From Nocardiopsis kunsanensis DSM 44524 (GTDB lineage: Bacteria > Actinomycetota > Actinomycetes > Streptosporangiales > Streptosporangiaceae), in NCBI RefSeq assembly GCF_000340965.1, contig NZ_ANAY01000016.1, positions 88,797 to 152,796 on the forward strand: a stretch of 64,000 bases of DNA, written 5' to 3'. The notes under the pieces are model-generated. The model saw only the letters and a list, made by a program, of their open reading frames with translations, did no database searches and had not been told where the DNA came from. A program made the position numbers and the translations under genes. Positions 52,217 to 61,020 of the stretch are shown piece after piece. How positions within the stretch are numbered: the stretch's first letter is position 1; each line of letters opens with the position of its first letter.

Positions 52217-53659
52217 TCAGCGGTTGCCCACGCACTTGGCGTACAGGTCGAGCAACCTGCCGTGCGGGTCGTAGGTGTTCTTGAGTTCCCCGTAGGCCGC
52301 GCCGTTGTAGAGCTCCCAGAACTCGTCCTGCCCGTAGAAGGAGTCCGAGTACAGGGACTTGTGGCCGCCGAGGCGGTCCACCTCCTCCTCCACCCGCCGG
52401 TTGTGGTGGGCCCGCCGCTGGCCCGGCAGCATGTCGACCAGCCCCCAGAAACCGAAGTTGACGTAGAGGCGGTCCTCCTGCAGCGGGTACAGCGGCCAGA
52501 CCGGCCCCTGATGCGTGCCGCGGCGCGGTTCACGCAGGCGCAGCGGGCACATCCACACAGGCGACATCCCGATCTCGTCGTGGAAGAAGTCGAGGAACTC
52601 CGCGCCCCTCTCCACCTCCACCTCGACGTCCTGGATCAGGGGTTCCTGCTGGGGTCTGCCCCGGTAGAGGTTGAGCAGCCGGGAGAAGTCGGTGCTGCGG
52701 TCCCAGGCGACCAGGCGGCGGTAGACGTCGGAGCGTTTGAGGGCCCGGGGCCACAGGGCGCGCACCACCGGGTTCTGCGCACCGAAGGCCCGTGAGCACC
52801 AGAACCAGTCGGTGTCCCACCGCCACAGGTAGTCGTGGGTGGTGAGGTAGTCGCCCGGGCCACGACCGGCCAGACGGGGGATGGAGCGGTAGTAGATGTC
52901 CTGTCCGGTGTAGTCACTGGTCCAGGGCGCGGAGTCGGTGAAGCGGGCCACCGTCAGGTACAGCTCGTCGGGGCCGAAGGAGACCCCGTCCACGAAGTCG
53001 ACGCGGGCTCCCTCGTACTCGGCGTCGGCGCAGATGCGGTCGAGCGCCTCCATGGCCTCGCGGTTGTCGGAGAAACGCAGGTGGCGCAGGTGCACGTAGG
53101 GGCCGACGGGTTCGAGCTCGATGCGCAGGCGGAGGGCATAGCCGAGAGTGCCGTAGGAGTTGGGAAAACCACGGAAGAGATCGGCGTGTGCGTTGTCCCG
53201 GGTGGCGGTGACGATCTCCCCGCTGCCGGTGAGGATCTCCATCTCCTGGACGGCCTCGTGCGGCAGCCCCGAGCGGAAAGAGGAGGCTTCGATACCCATG
53301 CCGGTGACGGCCCCGCCCAGAGTGATGGTGCGCAGCTGCGGCACGACGTTGGGCATGAGCCCGTGCGGCAGGGTGGCCGCAACCAGATCCTCGTAGGTGG
53401 TCATCCCGCCCACGTCGGCCAGGCGCTCCACCGGGTCGATGGAGATCACACCGTCGAAAGCGGACACGTCCAGTGCGGGGGCGGAGGAGGGCTCGCGGAA
53501 GCGGAAGAGGTTCGAGGTGGGCTTGGCAAGGCGGACGGGGGCGCCTTGGGGCAGGGCCTGGAAGTCCCTGCGCAGTTTCTGCACGGCTGCCACGTGTCGG
53601 GCCAGACCGTGACGGCCGGGCTCGGAGTCCTCGGCCGTTCCTTGCTGTTGAGAGGTCAT
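52217..53659 (-). CDS. tmsA: FAD-binding oxidoreductase (TmsA-like)
   Basis: A 480-residue FAD-linked oxidase-type protein; GGGAG lies five bases before the ATG at 53659. The VISIDPVERLADVGGMTTYEDLVA region (~70-93) and TLGGAVTGMGIEASSFR (~112-128) form the FAD-binding (DHCR24/VAO-like) domain. The C-terminal half is rich in aromatic residues (WRWDTDWFWCSRAF). In the tms system this enzyme reduces the 10-methylene fatty acid to 10-methyl with NADPH. The downstream methyltransferase and small gene support the assignment. It diverges from the racemase gene across 200 bases. Confidence 0.87.
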   Translation of the reverse strand: MTSQQQGTAEDSEPGRHGLARHVAAVQKLRRDFQALPQGAPVRLAKPTSNLFRFREPSSAPALDVSAFDGVISIDPVERLADVGGMTTYEDLVAATLPHGLMPNVVPQLRTITLGGAVTGMGIEASSFRSGLPHEAVQEMEILTGSGEIVTATRDNAHADLFRGFPNSYGTLGYALRLRIELEPVGPYVHLRHLRFSDNREAMEALDRICADAEYEGARVDFVDGVSFGPDELYLTVARFTDSAPWTSDYTGQDIYYRSIPRLAGRGPGDYLTTHDYLWRWDTDWFWCSRAFGAQNPVVRALWPRALKRSDVYRRLVAWDRSTDFSRLLNLYRGRPQQEPLIQDVEVEVERGAEFLDFFHDEIGMSPVWMCPLRLREPRRGTHQGPVWPLYPLQEDRLYVNFGFWGLVDMLPGQRRAHHNRRVEEEVDRLGGHKSLYSDSFYGQDEFWELYNGAAYGELKNTYDPHGRLLDLYAKCVGNR

Positions 53660-53845
53660 CCTTCTCCCGTTTCCGGTGTCGGTGACTCACAGCCCGGCAC
53701 GGCCGACCTGACGGGGCCGCCGGGGCGGGCCGCTTCCCCCCGTTCTACCTGTCGGCAAAGCGCGGTGGCCACCCCATTTCTTCACGTGTCGTTCAGTCCC
53801 CGTGCGCCTCGGGTGTTGGCGCCGCTCCGTGGTGACCGGCTCACA

Positions 53846-53851
53846 TATCAT
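53846..53851 (+). promoter_or_regulatory. -10 element next to the racemase start
   Basis: TATCAT lies eight bases before the GTG at 53860, the distance expected for a leaderless message starting at or beside the initiation codon. No -35 or ribosome-binding site is apparent. Confidence 0.45.
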
Positions 53852-53859
53852 CGGTACTC

Positions 53860-54642
53860 GTGCGCATCGCTCTCGTTGACTCCGGTATCGGCATGCTCTC
53901 GACCGCGGCCGCGGTGCACGCCGCGCGGCCCGACGCCGACCTGTTCCTGTCCATGGACCCGGACCACATGCCCTGGGGTGCCCGTACCCCCGACGAGGTC
54001 ATCGGGCGTGCCCTGGCCGGAGCCCGCGCGGCCTGGGAGGCGGCGGGCGGGGTGGACGCGGTCGTCGTGCCCTGCAACACCGCGTCCGTGCACGGGCTCT
54101 CGCGCCTGCGCGAGGAGTTCGAGCCGGCCGTACCGGTCATCGGCACGGTGCCGGCGATCAAACCGGCCGCGCGCTCGGGCGGGCCCATCGCCGTGTGGTC
54201 GACCGCGGCCACCACCCGCAGCGGTTACCAACGGCGCCTCGTCGACACCTTCGCCGAGGGGCTGGAGGTGACCGCTGTGGCCTGCGTCGGCCTGGCCGAA
54301 GCGGTGGAGTCGGCCGATCCTCTCGAGGTCGCCGATGCCGTCTCCTACGCCGCGGGCCTCACACCCCCGGACGTGCGCGCGGTGGTGCTGGGTTGTACCC
54401 ACTACGACCTGGTCGGCGAGCAGATCGTCGCGGGCCTGGGCGAAGGCGTCGCGCTCCACACGGCCGCCCACGCTGTGGCCGCTCAGACCCTGCGGCGGGT
54501 CGGCGACCTGCCCCACCAGGGACGCCCGGGCCGGGTGCGGGTCCTGGCCAGCGGACGCCCCGCGGAGCTGCCCACGGCCGCTCTGACGTATCCGGCCGGA
54601 CGTGCCCTCATGGCGTTGGAGAGCACTGCCCGGCCTCTCTGA
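53860..54642 (+). CDS. Aspartate/glutamate racemase-family protein (MurI-like)
   Basis: A 260-residue protein of the glutamate racemase fold beginning VRIALVDSGIGMLSTAAAV, close to the MurI start. The two catalytic cysteines are present: C72 in VVVPCNTASVHGL and C179 in VVLGCTHYDLV. The HMPWGARTPDE region replaces the usual YGxK substrate loop, and the C-terminus is divergent. It could make D-glutamate for peptidoglycan or be a paralogue with another substrate. A -10 element eight bases upstream and no ribosome-binding site suggest leaderless expression. Confidence 0.8.
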   Translation: MRIALVDSGIGMLSTAAAVHAARPDADLFLSMDPDHMPWGARTPDEVIGRALAGARAAWEAAGGVDAVVVPCNTASVHGLSRLREEFEPAVPVIGTVPAIKPAARSGGPIAVWSTAATTRSGYQRRLVDTFAEGLEVTAVACVGLAEAVESADPLEVADAVSYAAGLTPPDVRAVVLGCTHYDLVGEQIVAGLGEGVALHTAAHAVAAQTLRRVGDLPHQGRPGRVRVLASGRPAELPTAALTYPAGRALMALESTARPL

Positions 54643-54786
54643 CACCGCTCCCCCGCAGGCGGCCCCGTCCACCGGTGGCGGGCGTGTACCCGACGGGCAC
54701 TCTGCAGCAGCCGGTACGGGGCTCACACCGGGCCGACAGCTCCGAGCGCTCTCGGGTGCGGGTGTGTGCCTCCCCGGCCATGGCGT

Positions 54787-56379
54787 TCAGAGCGCCCGCT
54801 GAGGTTGCGCCTCGGCACGGTGACCGGTTCCGGCCGTCTGCCCCGCTGCCGAGGCCGAAGTCGGGGCTGTGACGGCTGGTGCCGCGGGGGCGAGGGGGTC
54901 GTCGGCCGGTACGTCGTTCAGGGCGCCGGCCGCCAGAGTACGTACCAGGGTCCTGACCCCCGCGGTGTCGTTGTCGTGCAGGAGCGTCTCCAGCAGTGAG
55001 AGCGCCGCCTTCTGGTCGCCTGGGGTCTCACGCACGTGCCGCCACTGGGGTTCGGTGGCCACGTCGGAGAGCATGAGCGTGCGCCCGACCTGTCCCAGCG
55101 CTGTCAGGAGCGGGGTGTCGTGCGGCATGCTCGCCAGGGCGACGTTGACTTGTTCGGCCTGGTGCTCGGGGTCGACACGGTCATGGGGCAACGAACGCAG
55201 ATGGGTGAGGATCCGGTCGGCCGGGGCCTCGGGCTCCACGGGCCGCATCGCCGTGATCATCGAACGCACCTCGCCCAGGTCACCACGGATCTCTGCGGTC
55301 CTGCCCAGGTGGGTGATGAGTTCCTCCGCCCGCCGCGCAGAGCAGGCGGCCACCCAACGGGCTCCCCTGGCTACGGCCAGCCGGGCCGCGGCCAGGGCCA
55401 GTTCCGCTCCCCGTCCTGGCGCACCGACCCGCTCGAAGTAACGCGACCAGGTGGTCACCCGCACGCCCAGGCGCCAGTCGTTGCGCACCGCGCCCAGGCT
55501 CACCAGGTTCTCCGCGGTCTCCACCCAGGCAGGGCGCAGGCTCGGGACCGCCTCTGCATCCTCGACCGTGGGCAGGGCCTCGATCGCCTCGTTGGGCGAG
55601 CACACACCCAACCGGGCCAGCCAGGACAGCAGCCGCGCCCGCTCGAACCGCACCCGGCGGCGCAAGGCGGGTTCGCGGGGCCCGACGCGCCGTGCAGAAA
55701 GCTCGGTGCCCAGACGGTCGAGTGTGGCCAGGGCCTCACGGTGCCGGTCCTGATGGCGCAGGGCACGGGCGAGCGTGAAGACCCCGCCGGTGTCCAGGAC
55801 CGCTGTTCCGGTAGCGGTGTGTTCGAAACGGCGCAGCTCGGTCTCGGCGCGGTCGGGTGCGCCCTCGTCGATGAGCAGGTCGACACGGGCGAGGACGAAC
55901 CCCGGCCAGGCGGGGGTACGTTCCCACCCTGCCAGCCGTCGGCCGGAGAGGAGTTCACGGCGCAACCCGGTGGTGCCTCGGGCGTCGACGTTGGCGTGGC
56001 AGCGCACCGCGTTGGCCAGCGCCGAGACCGGTAGCGGGCCCCGCGTTTCGGGCCCGGGTTCGTCGGCGGCGGCCGCTTCGGCCTGTTTCAGGGCACGTTC
56101 GCCTTCGGCGAGCGCCCCGACCCGCACGGCCATGGGCCAGTGGGCCAAGAAGAACAGCATGGGCGGGCCGAAGAGCCCGGGGACCTCCGGTTCCCCGGTC
56201 CCGGCCTCGGTCACCAGGCGGCGTGCCACCCGCAGTGCCGAGCGTGCCGTGGCCTCCACCCGTACCGAGTCACCCGACTCGCTCAGTACAGGCAGGTCGC
56301 TCACGGCCTCGGCCAGCTCCTGCTGGCCGGCATCGCGCAGCCTGCGTGCGGTCTCCCCCGTCCATGTCCACATCGGCAT
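54787..56379 (-). CDS. Uncharacterised helical repeat protein, 530 residues
   Basis: I do not recognise this protein. It is soluble and almost entirely helical, Arg/Leu/Ala-rich. Segments such as RAETELRRFEHTATGTAVLDTGGVFTLARALRHQ and repeated ALAT-LDRLG-type helices resemble degenerate TPR-like repeats. A Pro/Ala/Thr-rich tail (~490-530) is probably disordered. It starts with ATG at 56379, and no catalytic or DNA-binding motif is seen. It converges on the racemase gene. Confidence 0.72.
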   Translation of the reverse strand: MPMWTWTGETARRLRDAGQQELAEAVSDLPVLSESGDSVRVEATARSALRVARRLVTEAGTGEPEVPGLFGPPMLFFLAHWPMAVRVGALAEGERALKQAEAAAADEPGPETRGPLPVSALANAVRCHANVDARGTTGLRRELLSGRRLAGWERTPAWPGFVLARVDLLIDEGAPDRAETELRRFEHTATGTAVLDTGGVFTLARALRHQDRHREALATLDRLGTELSARRVGPREPALRRRVRFERARLLSWLARLGVCSPNEAIEALPTVEDAEAVPSLRPAWVETAENLVSLGAVRNDWRLGVRVTTWSRYFERVGAPGRGAELALAAARLAVARGARWVAACSARRAEELITHLGRTAEIRGDLGEVRSMITAMRPVEPEAPADRILTHLRSLPHDRVDPEHQAEQVNVALASMPHDTPLLTALGQVGRTLMLSDVATEPQWRHVRETPGDQKAALSLLETLLHDNDTAGVRTLVRTLAAGALNDVPADDPLAPAAPAVTAPTSASAAGQTAGTGHRAEAQPQRAL

Positions 56380-56594
56380 GTCATCTCCCCCTGTATGTGC
56401 CGCGTGAGCACTGAAGGTAGCAGCGCAATCACGGATACGTCATGAGAATGCGCAAACCCGTACCCTGTAACGCTTCGGGCCACTGCTGAAGAACGAGGGC
56501 GCCCGATACACTCGGGGCCCCGGGGCCGGATCTGCAGGACCGGCGGCCCCGGGCCGCTCCGGAATCGACAGAGTGTGAGGGGACGCGACCTCAG

Positions 56595-56936
56595 ATGGGA
56601 TGGCGAGACCGTTTCGGGCTCCGCAAGGCCAACCGCAAGAGCAGGGCCCGGTTCGACCGGGACTCGGAGGACGCCGACATGAAGGCCCTGATGGAGTTCG
56701 CCGAGTCCCGCGTGGGGGTGGAGTTCTTCGTCGAGCCGGAGACCTTCGCGACCCAGACCACAGCGGTCGCGGTGGCCACCGACGGCGAGTGGACCCGGCG
56801 CCGGTGCGGGTCCCCGGAGTCGATCCGCAAGCTCGCCAAGAAGCTCGCCCTGCCCGCCTACGACGTGCAGATCGTCGGTTATCCGCAGCGGATGCGCGAC
56901 TGGAACGCCCGGAACAAGGGTGACCGCTCCCTCTGA
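56595..56936 (+). CDS. Small conserved hypothetical protein
   Basis: A 113-residue protein from the ATG at 56595. A basic N-terminus (GWRDRFGLRKANRKSRARF) is followed by FVEPETFATQTTAVAVATDGEWTRRRCGS and LAKKLALPAYDVQIVGYPQRMRDWN, a compact mixed fold with no known motif. Proteins of this pattern are widespread in actinomycetes; the function is unknown. It precedes the zinc-ribbon gene by 163 bases on the same strand and may be expressed with it. Confidence 0.75.
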   Translation: MGWRDRFGLRKANRKSRARFDRDSEDADMKALMEFAESRVGVEFFVEPETFATQTTAVAVATDGEWTRRRCGSPESIRKLAKKLALPAYDVQIVGYPQRMRDWNARNKGDRSL

Positions 56937-57099
56937 TCCGGGTGTTTCCTCCCACTCCGGGACACGGGCCGCCCCACAGAAGGCCTGCTTCGTCCGCCGT
57001 TTGGGGCATTGATGACGACTCCTTGCCGCGACTTCCCGTCCCGACGGGTTCCCTAACCGCCTCGGTTCGTCGCATACTCACCTCGGAGGGGGGACTCTG

Positions 57100-57624
57100 A
57101 TGAAGCAGGATCTCACTGCCTTGTGCTGCGAGTGCGGCACGATTCGCGGGGTGAGCGACTACCAGAGTGTCGGCGAGGCGCAGTCGGCCTACGGGTTGGC
57201 CCGATGCGTCGTCCGGCGCAAGTGCCGCACCTGCGGGTACCGCACCTATCACGCCTATCTCCGCGTCGACGAGGAACGCGACGAGCTCGAGGACGCCCTC
57301 AGACTGGACGGTGCGCTCGCCGCCGAGGCCTTGGACGAAGAGGTGGACCAGCTGCGCCTGTGCGGGGTGGAGATCGGGCACGCCCCCGTCCCGGCGATCT
57401 GGAACGGCCAGTCCGTGGGCATGGTGACCCAACGCCTGACCGACCACACGTACTCGATCGTTCTCGACCCCGAGGCCTCGGTGGTCTCCCGGCTCAAGCT
57501 GATCGAAATGATGTGGAACGAGCTGCTCGTGGGCGAGAACGAGGACCGCTGGTTCATCCAGGAGCCGGAGGACGACTCCCCCGGTTACGCCGTCCGCCTC
57601 TTCGGTTACCGCAGCCGCGGCTGA
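57100..57624 (+). CDS. Zinc-ribbon-containing hypothetical protein
   Basis: A 174-residue protein from the ATG at 57100 preceded by GGAGGGGGG. CCECG (~9-13) and CRTCGYRTYH (~42-51) form a two-knuckle zinc ribbon. The remainder is an alpha/beta domain ending YAVRLFGYRSRG. The zinc ribbon and charged central part suggest nucleic-acid or protein binding, but no function is known. A strong bidirectional terminator separates it from the convergent DinG-like gene. Confidence 0.75.
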   Translation: MKQDLTALCCECGTIRGVSDYQSVGEAQSAYGLARCVVRRKCRTCGYRTYHAYLRVDEERDELEDALRLDGALAAEALDEEVDQLRLCGVEIGHAPVPAIWNGQSVGMVTQRLTDHTYSIVLDPEASVVSRLKLIEMMWNELLVGENEDRWFIQEPEDDSPGYAVRLFGYRSRG

Positions 57625-57663
57625 ACATCCTCCCTCGGAGCTTCGGAGCGTCCGAGCACCCCG

Positions 57664-57696
57664 GGACGTGCGGGGGCCGCCGACCCCCGCACGTCC
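57664..57696. terminator. Bidirectional terminator before dinG
   Basis: GGACGTGCGGGGG and CCCCCGCACGTCC form a perfect 13-bp stem around seven bases between convergent genes. Confidence 0.85.
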
Positions 57697-57756
57697 GTCC
57701 GTGTCCGGGAGCCGCCGACCGGGCGGGTTCCTGCCGCGGGCGGGCCAGGTCCGGGT

Positions 57757-59856
57757 TCAGCCGATTGCGGCGGCCGCGGGTTCGGCGGGAGCAGCGGCCA
57801 ACCGGCGTAGCGCCGAACGGGCCACCTCGGGGTCGCTGGTGCCCCAGTACGGCGGGAGCGAGGCCCTCAGGAATCCGCCGTAACGGGCCTTGGCCAGACG
57901 AGGGTCGAGCACGGCGATCACACCCCGGTCCTCGGTGGTGCGCAGCAGGCGTCCGGTGCCCTGGGCCAGCAACAGCGCGGCGTGGGTGGCGGCCACCGAG
58001 AGGAAACCGTTGCCGCCGTGAGCGCTGACCGAGCGTTGGCGGGCCGAGGAGAGCGGGTCGTCGGGGCGTGGGAAGGGGATGCGGTCCACGATCACCAGGG
58101 ACAAGGAGGGCCCGGGCACGTCGACCCCCTGCCACAGCGACAGGGTGCCGAACAGACAGGAACGTTCCTCCTCGGCGAAGCGGCTCACGAGCCGTCCGGT
58201 GGAGTCCTCGCCCTGGCACAGGATCGGATGGTCCAGGCGTTCGCGCAGTTCCTCGGTGGCCTGCTGGGCAGCGCGCATCGAGGAGAACAGACACAGCGCC
58301 CGCCCGTCGGCGGCTTCGACGAGCTCGGCGATTTCGTCGAGGTAGGCGGGGTCGAGCCCGTCGCGGCCTGGCTGGGGCAGGTGGGTGGCGACGTAGAGGA
58401 TGCCGCGGCGTGCGTGCTCGAACGGGGAACCCACGTCCAGGGCACGCCAGCGGGGTTCGCCCTCGGCGCGGTGGGGGCCGTCCTCGTCCCCGTCCTCTCC
58501 TACGGCCCCCGTGGCGGGGGTGGAGGCGGGTCCGAGGCCGCGGGCCGCGCGGTCGGCGTCCTCCTCGGTGACCTCGCGGCCCAGACCCCACTGCCCGGCC
58601 AGGGCACGGAAGTCCCCACCCAGGGTGAGGGTGGCCGAGGTCAGCACGACCGTCCGATCGCCGAAGAGTTTGTCGCGCAGCAGGCCGCCGATGCTGAGCG
58701 GGGCGACGTTGAGCGAGGGCGGCCGGGAGGGAGCCTTGGTGAGCCAGACGACCTCGGTGCGGTCACGCAGGGCCTTGTCGTAGGTCTGAAGGACCGAGAC
58801 GGCTGCGTCGTGGACCTCGTTGAGGGCGGCCAGGGCCATACGTCGGTCGACGGCGGTGTCGGGGTCCAGGTCACCGGGTGAGGGGCCGATGGCGGTCACG
58901 CACGCGGAGGCGGCGTCCCGGGTGGCGGCCACCGCGCCGGCGAGCCCGTCGTCGATCTGGTCCATGCGTCCGTCAGGGGCCTCGGTGAACATCATCGCCA
59001 GTCCGTCGGCGCACTCGGTGAGGCGTTCGCTGATCCCGGCCTCGACCAGGCGGGAGGCGCGTTTGGCGGCGGTGTTGACGGCGCGTTCGGTGAGGGTCCC
59101 GGTGGCCACGGAGGTTGCGCGGTCGACCAGCTCGTGGGCTTCGTCGATGACGATCGTGTCGTGCTCGGGCAGGAGATGGAAGTCCTGCTGCATGTCGATG
59201 GAGAGCATCGCGTGGTTGGTCACGACGACGTCGACGCCGCCGGCCGCCTCGCGGGCGAACTCGGCGAAGCACTCCTGGCCGAAGGGGCAGGCCCGGGCCC
59301 CGACGCACTCGTTGCCCCCTACCGACACCTGGCGCCAGGCGAGGTCGCTCACCCCGGGGTCGAGTTCGTCGCGGTCACCGGTGACGGTCTCCTCGGCCCA
59401 TTCGTGCAGGCGCGAGACCTGGCGGCCCAGGGAGGACAGCTGCCGGGGGTCGAAGAGTTCGGTGTCCTCGGCCTCCTCGTCGGCGTTCTGGAGCCGGTTG
59501 CGGCACAGGTAGTTGCGGCGTCCCTTGAGGACCGCGAACGTGGGCTCGCGCGGCAGCATCGGGGCCAGGGCCCGGGCCAGGCGCGGGAGGTCTCGGTCGA
59601 TGAGCTGGTTCTGCAGCGCGATGGTCGCGGTGGAGACGACGACCGTGGTCCTGGCGGCCATGGCGTGCCGGACGGCGGGCACGAGGTAGGCCAGTGACTT
59701 GCCGGTGCCGGTGCCGGCCTGGACCACGAGGTGTTCGCGTCGGTCGACCGCTTCGGAGGCGGCGAGGGCCATGGCCGCCTGGCCCTCTCGGTGGGTGCCG
59801 CCCAGGGCGTCGACGGCCGCTTCGAGCATGGAGGGAACGTCCGGGAGATCTGCCAC
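57757..59856 (-). CDS. DinG-family iron-sulfur ATP-dependent helicase
   Basis: A 699-residue superfamily 2 helicase. Walker A is AGTGTGKS (~46-51), DEAH is VIDEAHEL (~232). Four cysteines in YLC, ECV, ACP and ECF (~120-200) are placed to ligand a 4Fe-4S cluster as in DinG/XPD. Later motifs LFSSMRAAQQA, GTLSLWQGVDVPG and LAQGTGRLLR complete the set. Such enzymes unwind DNA 5'-3' and resolve forks, R-loops or G4 structures. No SOS box is visible upstream, so damage control is not evident. The start ATG is at 59856. Confidence 0.92.
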   Translation of the reverse strand: MADLPDVPSMLEAAVDALGGTHREGQAAMALAASEAVDRREHLVVQAGTGTGKSLAYLVPAVRHAMAARTTVVVSTATIALQNQLIDRDLPRLARALAPMLPREPTFAVLKGRRNYLCRNRLQNADEEAEDTELFDPRQLSSLGRQVSRLHEWAEETVTGDRDELDPGVSDLAWRQVSVGGNECVGARACPFGQECFAEFAREAAGGVDVVVTNHAMLSIDMQQDFHLLPEHDTIVIDEAHELVDRATSVATGTLTERAVNTAAKRASRLVEAGISERLTECADGLAMMFTEAPDGRMDQIDDGLAGAVAATRDAASACVTAIGPSPGDLDPDTAVDRRMALAALNEVHDAAVSVLQTYDKALRDRTEVVWLTKAPSRPPSLNVAPLSIGGLLRDKLFGDRTVVLTSATLTLGGDFRALAGQWGLGREVTEEDADRAARGLGPASTPATGAVGEDGDEDGPHRAEGEPRWRALDVGSPFEHARRGILYVATHLPQPGRDGLDPAYLDEIAELVEAADGRALCLFSSMRAAQQATEELRERLDHPILCQGEDSTGRLVSRFAEEERSCLFGTLSLWQGVDVPGPSLSLVIVDRIPFPRPDDPLSSARQRSVSAHGGNGFLSVAATHAALLLAQGTGRLLRTTEDRGVIAVLDPRLAKARYGGFLRASLPPYWGTSDPEVARSALRRLAAAPAEPAAAAIG

Positions 59857-60060
59857 GGGACGACATTACCGTTCCGTAGTGACAGGAACGGGCGTTGTCC
59901 ACAGGCCCCGGCAGGTGAGGCGGGGTGGCTCCTCGCACATGGGCGAGGCCGGCCCCGGCTTCCGGAACCGGCCGTGCGGGCGTACGGGACGTCCCGTGTT
60001 CCGCGGGTGGGCGGCCTCATCCGTGGTGTGGACCGCCTTGGGTCCGCGGATGCTGTGCGG

Positions 60061-60534
60061 TCAGGCCCGCTCCGCGACCAGCTTCTCGAGTGCGTCCAGC
60101 GACTGCTTCAGGCCGCTCTCCATACCGGAGGCGACCATGCCGTCGCGGTCCTCCACGCTCTGGAACACCGACACGGAGGTGTAGAGGGTACGTCCGTCCC
60201 TCTCCTCCAAGGTGTAGGTGTCCATGGACACGTGCCCGGGCATCCCCTCGAACTCGAAGGTCTGCACCATGCGTTCCGGGGCGGCGACTTCGTGGAAGAC
60301 ACCGCGGAACCCGTACTCGGCACCGTCGGGGGCGCTCTCGACGAACCGCCAGCGCCCGCCCGCACGGACGTCGGCGATGTCGATACGGGTGTCGGTGTCG
60401 TCCAGGCCCCACCAGCGGGCGATGGAGTCCGGGTCGGTCATGGCCGCGAAGACCGCCTCGCGGGGCGCGTCGAACGTGCGGGTGATGACGATGTCCTGTC
60501 GTCCGGGTTCTACTACGACCTTCAGGTCACTCAT
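60061..60534 (-). CDS. SRPBCC/AHSA1-type protein
   Basis: A 157-residue START/Bet v1-like fold of the AHSA1 subfamily: VITRTFDAPREAVFAAMTDPDSIARWWG is the diagnostic N-terminal strand-helix, and GGRWRFVE and GYRGVFHEV-like strands follow. The protein binds hydrophobic ligands. It overlaps the ArsR-family gene by eight bases (ATGAGTGA), forming the widespread arsR-AHSA1 operon. The ligand and role are unknown. Confidence 0.88.
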   Translation of the reverse strand: MSDLKVVVEPGRQDIVITRTFDAPREAVFAAMTDPDSIARWWGLDDTDTRIDIADVRAGGRWRFVESAPDGAEYGFRGVFHEVAAPERMVQTFEFEGMPGHVSMDTYTLEERDGRTLYTSVSVFQSVEDRDGMVASGMESGLKQSLDALEKLVAERA

Positions 60535-60877
60535 GGTTCTGTTCTCCCTCGGTGCCGTGCTGGATCCTGAGCAGTTCCTCGTCCAGGCGGGTGAAGCGGT
60601 CCTCCCACTGCTCCCGGTAACGGCCGAGCCAGTCGGAGACCTCCTCCAGCGGTGCGGTCTCGAGCGTGCACGGGCGCCATTGCGCGGCACGCCCGCGGAT
60701 GACGAGCCCGGCGCGTTCCAGGACCTTGAGGTGTTTGGAGACCGCCTGGAGGCTCATGGCGAACGGCTCCGCCAGTTCGTTGACGGTGGCCTCACCCTCC
60801 GCCAGCCGGGCGAGGAGCGCTCGGCGGGTCGGGTCCGCGAGTGCGGCGAAGGTGAGACTGAGCGGGTCGGTCGCCAT
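60527..60877 (-). CDS. ArsR-family transcriptional repressor
   Basis: A 116-residue winged helix protein from the ATG at 60877. The HTH is LADPTRRALLARLAEGEATVNELAEPFAMSLQAVSKHLKVLERAGLVI, matching ArsR repressors that act without obvious metal-binding Cys (none of the usual CxC sites is present). It is translated first in the arsR-AHSA1 operon and has two adjacent 16-base palindromic sites directly upstream, so it probably autoregulates. An upstream TTG lacks a proper ribosome-binding site and is disfavoured. Confidence 0.9.
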   Translation of the reverse strand: MATDPLSLTFAALADPTRRALLARLAEGEATVNELAEPFAMSLQAVSKHLKVLERAGLVIRGRAAQWRPCTLETAPLEEVSDWLGRYREQWEDRFTRLDEELLRIQHGTEGEQNHE

Positions 60878-60885
60878 CAGCTCAT

Positions 60886-60917
60886 TCAACCTTTCCGTTG
60901 TTCAACCTCTAAGTTGA
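60886..60917. promoter_or_regulatory. Tandem 16-bp operators of the arsR-AHSA1 operon
   Basis: TCAAC-N6-GTTGT (60886-60901) and TCAAC-N6-GTTGA (60902-60917) abut with no gap. The second is a perfect palindrome, the first has one mismatch. They lie nine bases before the ArsR start, an ideal autorepression site. Confidence 0.65.
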
Positions 60918-61020
60918 TTAGACACCTGTGGACGGCCGGGGTCAAGGGGTCGGGAACAAGCCCGGGTGACTTTTCCCGGGGCTGCGGGGCCGGCCCGTCT
61001 CTTCCGGTGCGGGGACCGCT

